The notes beneath the pieces were generated by a model. It had not been told where the DNA came from, did not search any database, and was given only the letters and a program-made list of their open reading frames with translations. From Perkinsus chesapeaki (lineage: Eukaryota > Perkinsozoa > Perkinsida > Perkinsidae): a stretch of 63,285 nucleotides of DNA. How positions within the stretch are numbered: position 1 is the stretch's first letter; each line of letters opens with the position of its first letter. Below, one piece after another: positions 41,901-51,506 of the stretch. The DNA is taken from positions 1 to 63,285 of the forward strand of contig JAAPAO010000144.1 of assembly GCA_013115145.1 (NCBI GenBank), in the 5' to 3' direction. The position numbers and the translations under genes are program-made.

Positions 41901-44899
41901 TATTGTTTAATACACATGAACCCCTTTCTCTATCCCTTCCTCGCCAGCATTCTCATATTCGCTGCAAGCGGGAAGATCGTCTATCGCAACTATGAGGGCG
42001 AGAAGATTGACCCCTCCATCGGAGGACAGATATGTGAAGATAAGAGGCAAGGCGTGCCCTGTTATATAGCATTCGACGACACTGCCAAGGTGAGGGATGT
42101 GATGCGGCTTCGTTCTACTATACAACGCCTCGGTTACTACTTCAGCTCGTCGTCGGATTCATTGTGATGGATATGCCCTACAGGTTACAGCCAAACGTCC
42201 AAAGAGAGTCAAGGCAAAGAGGTACATTCAACGACCTCCACTGAGTTAAGTCCTTACACTCGGCTCCTGCGATCAGGCCCGGTCCCCCAAGATCAGGCAT
42301 ATATGGCTTGATACACAACGTAGGCAAATGCTGAACTTGCACTCATCAAACGTCATGTTCAGCGAAGATCTTCGTCTTAAGACGAATGCGCTCAACATCT
42401 TTCGCTTAACGCCAGTGTATTTTGGGTCCATGTTAGGTCACATTGCGATATTTCACGTCTGTGACATGATGCTAATGCATCCAATCATTGGGTTCCGATG
42501 GAGTGTATGTCATATATCTTTAGGTTAAGGTTGCAGGCAAATATCGTCGACAAGGCATTGCAACCAAACTTATGAATCACTGTCTTGTCATTGTAAGCGG
42601 ATTCAGTCGACTTGTTGCTAACCTTCGTTTATCGCCACGTGCACGAAGTTCAAGGGATCGCAATCGCGCTCCGCAATATATGAGGTGGTGATTTCATGGA
42701 TTCAGGGAAGAAGTGACCCTCGCGCCCTTGCCATGGTTCTGTATGTTAACCAAGATAATATTGCCGCAATAAAGCTGTACCGAGCACTCAAGTTCGTCCA
42801 AGTTTTCAGTAGGATTGGCCTCCTTCGCAAGCTTACAAGTGCCACTTTTTAGAGGACGACGACCTACTCTACTTTTCATATTACTACTAACACCTGGGTC
42901 TTTACAACAGGCCGTCATATGTTATTAAGCCGTCAAGTCAATTATATGTTGTAAGTTCGTCGATTCAGAGATTTCACTCGCTAAATGGAAAGTATTTGCG
43001 ACTGTGTAACCTACGTTCTACATTGGAGGACGTCGTCAGTCTAATACTCCTTTTTCAGCTTAGAGTTGTTTCATTATTGCGTTCGAAATCGAGGCTGACC
43101 CTCTTCAGACCCTCAAAGCGAGGATGAAAGTGACATGGGTTAACGTTTGCAAAGACAGACGTGTGGACCTGTCGCGCCTGTTCTCCACTTCTAGGTGTAC
43201 AAAATCCACGATGCGCAACTCATCGGTAAGTAAATACTCCGCTAGATGAATGTTATTCAGTGTCCACTTTACTTTGAAGCGTTCATTTGAACGAAAAGCC
43301 GTGCCAAACAGATTACAGAGAAAGTATTTGCCCACGAGGGCCAAGTATGGGGCATGCGCGCCGTGCGCGCACCCTTGCCCCTTAAGAGGAGCGCCACCCC
43401 AACAGGACTTACATCCACCAAAGCAAAAGCCAGTAATGTCGATGTTCGGGCCCCAGTCAGCTGGCTTAGGCAACAGTGTCTCAGCAAAGCAATATGCAAA
43501 CGGAACCTGGACGGGAATAATCCTAGGTGGAGCGATGCAGCATTTTCTTACACCCCATTTGTCGATCAGAGATCCTGCACCGTGCCACATTCCAATACTC
43601 GGGAGATGCAACACTTGACGTCGGAAAGTGTTCACTGCTGATGCCACACCACGCCACTGTATCTGAATAGCGATGAGAAATCGTAAGATTGCAAGATATG
43701 CAAGAAATCCACTCGCCTGTTCCATCCATCGATAACTCATCTTTTTCCAATAAGGGTTGGTGTCAGGTTCGTTAACGCAGAGGGGATGTCCGACTGCTTC
43801 AGTCTTGGTCCACGGCATGGTGAAGAACCTGAGAGAATCGTATATGTATTTATATACATTTACATTCATATATTATTTTTATGCCACCTCTTTACGTCTG
43901 TTTTACATTTCACTTCGCATTATATTTCTACTTCGCTACTACTCAGGTTCGCATTACTTACATTTGTAGCGGCACACCCAAACGCTCCGCCAGATGGACA
44001 TGCGTATATGATGGAGGATTAGCTATAATAGCATGGGTTACCCATCGCATAGAACTCACACCTGAACGGGACACTGCACACAAAAAAACTGCACGCATGC
44101 ACACGTTACTCTGCACAGCCGCCCAACTGCCGACGGTATTGTTCTCCCATCCCGGAGGAAGGTATATCTCTCGCAGTGTAGTCTGCATCTCGGGACCATG
44201 AAACATAAAGTGGTAAAGATCTCGTGGACTGAGCAGCAGGTCGGGGCCCATTCCAGGATTCTCCTCTGCGTATCTAACATCGATTATGAGCAAACATTCC
44301 GTCCGCGAAAGCACTGCTCTTCCCCAATCACAAGCGAAGTAGGATTCCCATCGAATTTAATCACCATAAATTTGAGCTAGGCCAACTGCAAGTTCGAGTA
44401 TAGCTAAACAAGTAACAAGCATCACCGAGTTCGACGATCCACTTTCGCAGAAAGTAAAGAAAATCTTCTTAGGAAGGAAATAATACCGTCAGTAGTACGA
44501 ATGATTTAATTATCTTGTTCCCTTCGATTGAATAATGAGTTTTACTTCATTAAAGTCTCCGGCTGCCAATGGCCTTTCTCAGCCAGGGCGAGCGGAAAGA
44601 ATTCGATTCCTTGTTTGGTGACGAAGTCTCGGAACTTGTCGTGGGTACATATCCTCGAACGATGCCCGTGGGCGTTCAGGGCCTACGAAAACAAATGGAA
44701 CAATAGGGCTGGGCCGAGGATCGAACTCGGGACCTCTCGCACCCAAAGCGAGAATCATACTACTAGACCACACAGCCGATGAGAAACAAGAACTAATCTA
44801 GGGCGCTGCCCATTCCCAGCAGGCCATACTTACCTTTGCAAGTGCCATGAACGGCTGCACATCTCCTCTACTACCCACCGTTATCAACGTTATATTCAT
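38952..44899 (-). CDS. sterol 3-beta-glucosyltransferase (UGT80/UGT51 type)
   Basis: The start [21 protein letters not shown] (44834-44899) is the family signature N-terminus. The next exon (44546-44682) reads [40 protein letters not shown] (exon near 43958-44314), then [16 protein letters not shown], follow. An exon ending at 43413 has [19 protein letters not shown]. Then come 40644-40755 ([11 protein letters not shown]), 40490-40596 ([15 protein letters not shown]), one from 40446, one from 39800 with the donor-binding motif [22 protein letters not shown] and FFGDQPLWG, and C-terminal exons at 39.2-39.3 and 38.95-39.11 kb. It transfers glucose from UDP-glucose to sterols. A short Pro-rich, CPVC-containing insert precedes IPHDWLF. 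Its large intron 40756-43412 hosts a GNAT gene, and two other introns carry tRNA sequences. The terminal exon is unresolved. Confidence 0.88.
40597..40643 (-). other. 47-nt intron built around a perfect tRNA T-arm
   Basis: The intron (minus) starts GTGAGAAGG and ends CATTTTATATTAG. Removing it joins GSISGDLSP to [10 protein letters not shown] in frame. Within it GCAGG-TTCGAAC-TCTGC is a fully paired T-arm (one G-T). It is preceded by a variable-loop-like AAGGCC and followed by CATGTGTCA and TTTT, the layout of a tRNA 3' third with a Pol III terminator. Confidence 0.8.
40823..40868. repeat. palindrome chain in the large glycosyltransferase intron
   Basis: 40823-40837 is GTTACAC-A-GTGTAAC. 40830-40844 is AGTGTAA-C-TTACACT, which reuses the middle arm. 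40850-40868 is ACTGCTAA-TTT-TTAGCAGT. All are perfect. Confidence 0.88.
40912..40992. repeat. two more inverted repeats
   Basis: 40912-40924 is CCGGAC-A-GTCCGG. 40962-40972 (GAATTCAACTA) pairs perfectly with 40982-40992 across a 9-nt loop. Confidence 0.85.
41112..41133. repeat. overlapping palindromes sharing one arm
   Basis: 41112-41126 is CGTGAGG-C-CCTCACG. 41119-41133 is CCCTCAC-G-GTGAGGG. The CCTCAC segment is the right arm of one and the left arm of the other. Confidence 0.88.
41203..41459 (+). pseudogene. Tc1/mariner-like transposase relic (N-terminal HTH)
   Basis: ATG 41203 opens [11 protein letters not shown]...[13 protein letters not shown], which matches the start and first helix-turn-helix of Tc1-like transposases (MVRGKxLTxxE...IAxELGRS). 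After a stop at 41353-41355 the next frame resumes [20 protein letters not shown], the GRPxxLSxR linker of the same protein, then ends at 41457-41459. The rest of the transposase, including the DDE domain and terminal repeats, is missing. A perfect palindrome (41335-41351) sits where the two frames part. Confidence 0.6.
41335..41351. repeat. palindrome within the transposase relic
   Basis: CTGAGCGA-C-TCGCTCAG, 8-nt arms and one-base centre, lies where homology to the transposase is disrupted. It encodes the non-homologous residues LSDSLS before the stop. Confidence 0.8.
41822..41882 (-). other. tRNA-like fragment with D-arm/A-box
   Basis: The minus strand reads GATATAGCTCAGTTGGTCTA, a good tRNA D-arm and A-box, followed by a short degenerate remainder with CCTCGAGCC in place of a T-loop. 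The anticodon arm is missing. It lies just upstream of the nested GNAT gene start and within the glycosyltransferase intron. Confidence 0.5.
41916..42852 (+). CDS. secreted/ER GNAT-family acetyltransferase, copy 2, nested antisense
   Basis: Signal peptide [20 protein letters not shown], then [19 protein letters not shown]. Exons: 41916-42089, 42184-42221, one ending at 42504, 42530-42592 and 42685-42852 (TAG). The exon 42530-42592 is the acetyl-CoA motif [16 protein letters not shown] (R/Q-x-x-G-x-A). The last exon has [20 protein letters not shown], the typical GNAT motif B. An ER or Golgi lumenal N- or O-acetyltransferase is likely. The gene lies entirely inside the 2657-nt intron of the sterol glucosyltransferase, on the other strand. 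The third exon start is uncertain. Confidence 0.68.
44706..44777 (-). tRNA. tRNA-Pro (anticodon TGG), intronic
   Basis: A complete 72-nt cloverleaf on the minus strand. The acceptor is GGCTGTG with CCCAGCC (one T-C mismatch at pair 6). The D-arm is TGGTCTAGTAGTATG. The anticodon arm is TCTCG-CTTTGGG-TGCGAGA, read with TGG in the loop. The variable loop is GGTC, and the T-arm CCGAG-TTCGATC-CTCGG is perfectly paired. It closely resembles eukaryotic tRNA-Pro. It lies in sense orientation inside the 151-nt first intron (44683-44833) of the sterol glucosyltransferase. No strong T-run follows directly. Confidence 0.85.
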
Positions 44900-45967
44900 A
44901 CGTGGCACATTATCTCCTTCGGCTCGGGGGAATAGTACCGGTATCTGACGAACGCTAAGTAAATACTAAGTTACGCGCAACGCGCCGAGTGCATCCAAGT
45001 CTACAACTTCCACTCAGGTGTGTTGCTCAAAATCACTTCGATCCAATTATAAATAAACGCCAACGGAACAACTCAAGAAACACGGGAGCGGCAAAGCTCC
45101 ACTATTCCAGAGCTCCACCACCTTCCGACATGAGACATCTACAAAGATTAACGGAGGTGCGCCTCGGCATGAAAAAATGGGAGGAAACTTCATGGCCTAG
45201 AGATTAATTTAGCCTCGGGCAAATGTTTTCAAGTATCTTAAGTCATTCCAAATGCGTAGATATGATATAAATTGTCTTAGGAAACATATAGAGCAAAAGC
45301 AATACTCTCCAATGGAGCTCCAAAGGAGCGTCTGACAGTATTGAGCGGCAGGTTCCTCGGCTCTCTGCAAAGCTTACCGAGGGACCTTCCAGGTATGCAA
45401 AAAGAAACGGAGAAAGCTCAATCCCGAATACGTCATTCTAGCCTCGTAGAAACGTGTTCCTCGATTGTCAAAAGTCGGTCCTAATGCAGAGACATGATAT
45501 GGATTAGACCCAGCGGAGAATGCATTCCATCTGCGCTCGACATTTGGTGGCCCCCCGATCCCGGCTATCTTTTCCTAGAGACTTTAGCAAATCAAAGTGA
45601 AGCTCACCAGCTGTGCATTGGTAGCCACCACACCGTTAAGAACGGTTTCAAGCCTCCTAGCCCTTGTATGGCCAACACCACCACTCAGATCATCCAGACA
45701 ATCAAGGCTCGTGTCGACATACCTAAAGACACATGCATTCTCAATGCTGACGCGAAACCTCAATCGCCGCGTCTATAGGCGAGGAAATACAGCTGGGAGC
45801 AATTTCACACATCACCAAGCAAGAGAGTTTATCAAGATAAAGAATTAGCATCCCGTAGTAACGAAATATGAGATTCATATATCATTAAGACTCACTAGTA
45901 AAAACCTACCAGGAATATCTCGAATAAACAGGCAAGATTTCAAGACAGTAGAAGATCATCCCCCGAC
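44900..45967. other. intergenic, no gene recognised
   Basis: Two plus-strand ORFs (44989-45207 and 45494-45778) lack domains and splice partners. This is the upstream region of the glycosyltransferase on the minus strand. Confidence 0.4.
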
Positions 45968-48900
45968 TTACTGCGTCCACTCGTCATCCCCACAGGGATC
46001 TCCATGGAGGCTATCCTGTATACCGACGAGTCTGCTTCTCAATTCGGCCGCCGATACCAACACTTTATACGCCTTTTCTGAGAGGAGAAATGCAGAAAAA
46101 ATGCTCCCGCTGGGATTCGTACTCGTGCTCTCTTTCACTGTGATGTAATACATGGTTCTTTCGCTGTATTCTGTCGACCATCCTTCAATCACAATTTTCT
46201 CGCACGGATTCGTCGGCACAGGATCTCTGGTGAGGGCGAAAAGTAGCCGCCAATGACTGTCAATAGCTAGAGTGTACAGGAACCCTGAGGCAATCCAAAG
46301 GTCCCGGGTTCGATCCCTAGCAAGAGCATTTCATACCCATTATCATCATCAGGAGGAAGTTCACCAAACCCGCCACAACCAGCTGTGCCGAGGAGGTATC
46401 CAGCCACAGTAGGGCGCTGAAATAAGGGCAAGCAACAAGCGTGCTCCATAAAATCCACCAAGTCACGCGAGATGAGAATGGTAACATGATCGAAGTTTTC
46501 ACCAAGTTGCGAAAGCATTAATTTTGATATAATCGATAGTGAGATCAAAACCCTTCAAGAAACCCGAAACCCGAAACCCGGATCGAAATCTCACCTGAAT
46601 GTAACTGCCAGTGTAACCACACAATCCGAGAATAATAGGAATAAATATCCCATATGTGACATTGTTATATGAGTTGCTATTATAGTAAAAAGGCCCTGAA
46701 AAAGACAACTGGTGATGGTGCTATGGACCACAGCCTAGGGTGATCAGAACAGGATACAAGTTAAACAACGTGAGAGAAGAAGATTAGAAATGATTATAGT
46801 AAATAATCGAATGTTTAAATTTGACATATCACCAAAGGGCCAATCACGCGTGGAGTAAATTATCAACGAAAGAGGATATTTCCGAAATACTGCCGAGCGA
46901 GACACTCTTCTCGTCTCGACAAATCGCAAAACGAGCAAGTATCCGAAATGTGCCCAACTTTACCGATACTAGCAAATTTGTATTAATTGAGGAATTTCCG
47001 CAAACTTTCAAGAGATGCGTGACATTGAGCAAATTAAAGATTTTTTGTTCTCGGTCACAGTTATTACCGGATCTGTATCCCATACAGTATGATAGAACAC
47101 CGTGCTTCCCTCGAACTCTATCGACTGAAAAAGATGACCATAAGTCAACCTTTCTCGTATCCTGCACGCTTCAAGCTAAGATATTTCTTACCTTCCTAGC
47201 AGATCGATCAAAGTTATAAACATATACACAAGAGAATAGACAACACGCCAATAGGAACATCATAGCCGACAGCATCAGCCTCCGCCGACGGCCATAGGCG
47301 AACATTGCAATGAATCCAGCCACCAGTAGCATTACCGCTGATAATACTTGAACCTGCTGATAAAGGGAGTGAACCATACATTCTATATTATCTAAGCTGG
47401 TCTACTACTATAAAATGTAGGGAGGCAGATGGAAAGGGGGAAATTCACATTAGTAAGCGGATTGTCACCAGATCCCAATGTGTCATAGAAGAACATAAGA
47501 TACTCAGGGAACAGTTAGGAGGCCATTTCACGGTACTTTTCCACCAGAAGACAAACATATTTCCTATTATATCTCCTCCTCCGTATCACTAGTAACATAT
47601 TTCCTATCAAACTCCTTTCTATTATATCTCCTCCTCCGTATCACTAGTAACATATTTCCTATCAAACTCCTTTCTATTATATCTCCTCCTCCGTATCACT
47701 AGTAACATATTTCCTATTATATCTCCTCCTCCGTATCACTAGTAACATATTTCCCACTACAATTCCTATGACCCGTTGACCCTATAAACACGTTTTTGCC
47801 AGGCTAGATGAACAACCACGTTAACCGAAGATCCACGAGAATCTTCATTAATTTCGCACCCGAAAGATTCTCTCCAAATCACCCTCAGTATTACCGCTAT
47901 CCCGGCATACACTGCGAAATCCGGTTCGCCATTCGGACCTCTAAAAGGCTCCACTGCCGCGAATATCATAGCCACTAGTAACCTATAAAACAGCACTTCT
48001 CCCAAGTACGCTCACAAACAGCAGCGTCATTATTACAATATAAAACCGATGACTGCCCATCTTGAGTGGTGAGTGATCCAATAAGTATGCCGAGATGAAT
48101 ACCAAACCCTATACCTGGAAATGAGACACTTACAGAAAAACTAACGACAACAGGATTCCCACTGCTGTCTCACAAATGGGGTTGAGAACGAAACGTTCGT
48201 AGAAGGAACCTCTTCTTCAACTTGTTCTTTCCATTTTCTACTTCATCGACTCTCTTCTATTTTCCTTGGGCCCGATTAATCAAGGCTATTTCATAGATCA
48301 TCGCATATTCTCAAACTTGGGCCCGACTAATTCCATTCATGTTGAATATTCATAAGCGTTGCCATTCCCAGATGAGACACTCGTATTTTTGGCTGCATGC
48401 TTCCCAAATTTGCGCGTGAAAAAGTGTCCAACGAAAATTCGTGGCACATTTCCCCCTGAAAACGCTCTTTCACACTCGTGAAACGTTTCCGAGAGGCTAG
48501 GCCCCACCACTGATTGGTGTGCTATCAATATATAATTGATAGAACGGAGATATGACACTTTGTAATAGCTAATATACCCTAATAGCCTTTACACAATATT
48601 CTATAATAAAAATATAATAATTCCTAATAGGAATTTCCTATAAGAATTTAATGTTAATAATACCAGCTGCCGCAACCATGAAGACTTCCTCCGAGGAAAG
48701 ATGCTCGCTTCCTCCTATAGTGATATCGCCCACCTCACAGTATAAGCCTCGTGCCACACTCACGTTGCAAAACGAGGAAATTTTCCCGAAACTTCCGGGA
48801 ATTTTTGAAAAATTTCCCGAGATTTTAGGAAATTTTCCGCTTCCCGTTATCACGTTTGTTCATCCACTGTCCGCGGGAACCTTCTGAAGAAGAATACATT

Positions 48901-50294
48901 ATAGCTCTTCTTGAAGTACTCAATCATTTGATGACTAACACCCTAAAAATGTAAAACAAAAATCACTTCGCTCCGCTGTAGCTGCCAATATTACATGTAA
49001 CGCCAATTCGTATGATCCATTTTCCTTTTTACGGAACACCAAACGATCGTTCAGCGCCGAGAACAAATCCGATTGTGCTCGGAGGATATTAGTACCACCG
49101 ACCAGACAGAGACCGAAGATCTAAACACAGCTAGAGGTGTCAGAAAGAATAGGAATCATAATAATAAGAACGAAAAACCACATTTTTCGTAGGTACGAAT
49201 AGGAAGGAATGGTACGCATTTTTTGCAAATGCAAGTAGTATGTTATAAAGATCAATCAAGTCTCCCATATTTTGTGAACTACAACACGTAAACCCCACGG
49301 GGAAAGCATCCAAGTTGACCTAATAAATATCCTGGCGCGCAAGAATCCTTCCCCTTTTATTACAAACCAATGACATGCAATACCCGCCCACAATTGCAGC
49401 AAATAAGATGCCACAGCATCGCTCTGTGCTGTGTAGGCAATCACCGACAAACTTGTACCTAAAACCAATCATGACTGATGTATACACAGATGAAACGGTT
49501 GATCGATTTGCAAATATGACTGTCACGTACCTATTAGTAATACAAAATTAGTTAGTGTCGCAACACTCGGTATGAGTCTCGCTGTCAGTCCAACAGCAAC
49601 CAGCATCAATGGCACCGGTAAGGCATACACTGTAGTCTCATTATATCCTTCCGCGGCAAGAATCACAAACTCAGAGATGACAACAAGAATAGTCGTCACT
49701 GCAACAACCGTGTGAGCGTGCTTTGTCGTGCGCCAAATAATTAATACCATTCCTCCGAGGAACCAAATCCCCTAAGGCCGGAAATTACACGGAAAATTAC
49801 ACTTTTTGATTCTTACCGGAGAAATGACAAAGTAAAAGGTTCCCGCCCAGGAGGAGAACGGAGCTTCTACAGAGAACTCCTCTTGTTTGAAGAGATCCTT
49901 CAGAAGATAATGCACCACCAGATGTTGTGTAAGATGTCCCAGAAATGATAGGAAAAGGAACATGACCCAATACCGAAAGTTCCAAGTGTTGAAGGTCGAC
50001 CAGAACTGCACTGATAGATTTCCTAACAAAAAATACATTGGAAAAAAGCATCCACAAATTTGCGAATTTTCCAAAACAGATTTCCAGAAATTTCTGCCAA
50101 CTTTTCCTTCTAAGTTCTTGTTGTCTGGTAAATTCCATTTTGGAGATAGAGTTCAAATTGGGCAAATATCGTAGGACACTCCAAAGAGATCAAAAGCAGA
50201 GAATACCAAATTATCATTTGTTTTGCCCTTTTATATCAATTCTGCGAGATAATATCAAAAACAGCACTGCTGGAAGATACGCAAAAAGTTGCAT
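45968..50294 (-). CDS. polytopic membrane protein(s), many exons, incomplete model
   Basis: A possible start, MLMQLFAYLPAVLFLILSRR, lies at 50.29 kb. An exon at about 49.82-50.1 kb has LSVQFWSTFNTWNFRYWVMF. The next has GIWFLGGMVLIIWRTTKHAH; its end at 49.53 kb joins across a 68-nt intron to GTSLSVIAYTAQSDAVASYL. A further hydrophobic exon is at 48.95-49.13 kb. Hydrophobic pairs follow at 47.77-48.0, 47.17-47.38 (VMLLVAGFIAMFAYGRRRR) and 46.6-46.7 kb. Soluble segments (GELPPDDDNG, then DPVPTNPCEKIVIEGWSTEY) join across a 110-nt intron near 46226-46335. At least eight membrane helices are visible. No catalytic domain is recognised. It could be two neighbouring genes. Confidence 0.45.
46292..46330 (+). 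other. tRNA T-arm-like sequence in an intron
   Basis: The plus strand reads AATCCAAAGGTCCCGGGTTC, then GATCCCTAGCAAGAGC. This has a variable loop, a B-box and an acceptor-like end, with an imperfect T-stem. It lies antisense within the 110-nt intron of the polytopic membrane gene. Confidence 0.6.
47555..47757. repeat. 55-bp satellite, array 1
   Basis: Units contain TATATCTCCTCCTCCGTATC, ACTAGTAACATATTTCCTAT and, in full-length copies, CAAACTCCTTTCTAT (55 bp). Copies lacking the last block are about 40 bp. About four to five copies lie in an intron of the polytopic membrane gene. The same satellite recurs at 62.98 kb with CATATC for CGTATC. Confidence 0.9.
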
Positions 50295-50299
50295 TAGCA

Positions 50300-51506
50300 T
50301 TTCACGGTAACCAATTCCCGATAGAGAATCCAAAGGTTGACTACGCGAGGCTAGTAATTAGTAAAACTACAGGGAAAAACTTATAATTTATATTCCAGAA
50401 AATTGTAAATAAGACTAAAAAATGACTAAATATGTAAAATAGGACTTCTATATTATATAGCAATATCATGGATTATATTTTCCCTCGAATCCCTCCCTTC
50501 CCTTATATTACTCATGAATAGGAAGTCGCCTGCACCAAGATATCTATTCTCGTAGTCATGGTACAACGCAGCTAGGCTGAGCCTCTGCGATGCTCCCAGA
50601 CGAGCTGTCTTTTGCGTCCGGAACGTCGAACGTATCCTGTTGGCTCTGCTCTCGATTGGTGGAGCCGATGATACCACTGAGAGACCTGAGAGGATACGGT
50701 ATAATGATGAATAGTAAATCTAACGAGTGCGCTATTATGAATCATTACAATATAGAAAACAATAACAATGATGATCGATTAACATATCATCTTCAGAGCC
50801 CCCGAGGGCAATGAAGAAGTCAACTGAGGGTACATGTGGAGAAGTAACAGCGATATTGATATTATCAATTTAATAAGTAATGAAAAGTGAGTTATTCATC
50901 ATTTACACTAGTAAGTATCCTAGTGGCGGTCTAGGGGGCTCAGTCAGCCGTAAATGATGCGCTTGTTCGCATTAAAGGTTTTTATGGGCGAGTGGGATGT
51001 AGTTTTATCGGAAAAGGGAATTTTCTGAGGAATTGTAGTTCATTCAAGAGTATCTTTTATAGGTTGAAAAATCGGATGTGATAGATACGAGTTGGAGGGG
51101 GGATAGTAGAAGGGCTGATAAGTGATGACGAATAATACAATTCCTATTTGATCATTATTTTACGGTTTTTCCATCAGAACTATTGCCCAAGCTTTTGTGT
51201 TGAGTAACACTCATCGTATATTACTTGAAGTGCTATGCGGCAAGCTTGGCCTCGTTGTGATCACTTCACTAGGTCGAAGCATGCTTTGGACATTACAAAA
51301 AGATACTGCCAACCAATCAGAAAAGAGCTCCATTGAGAACAGCAACACAAGATTGACCCTTCATTCAATAAATCAACTCCGAAACTAGCCTTGACAGCCG
51401 TTGGATTTCCTAGAAATACGCCGAAATAATTTCGTGGCGCGTGACTTTTCGCCTCAGCCATTCAGCCGAACCGTCCGCATGATCTTCTTGAGTATATAGT
51501 ATCTTA
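50300..51506. other. intergenic between a minus-strand and a plus-strand gene
   Basis: AT-rich, with only short ORFs (50453-50677 minus, 50590-50814 plus, 51197-51388 plus) that show no domain. It should contain two divergent promoters; I see no recognisable element. Confidence 0.45.

Noticed and set aside
47555-47757. CRISPR-like array
   Set aside because: The units are directly adjoining tandem copies without unique spacers, and the sequence is eukaryotic.
48638-48887. ORF with repeated KFPKISGNFSKIPG-like residues
   Set aside because: It follows from a short AT-rich direct repeat (GGAAATTTT type) read on the minus strand. No splice or domain support.
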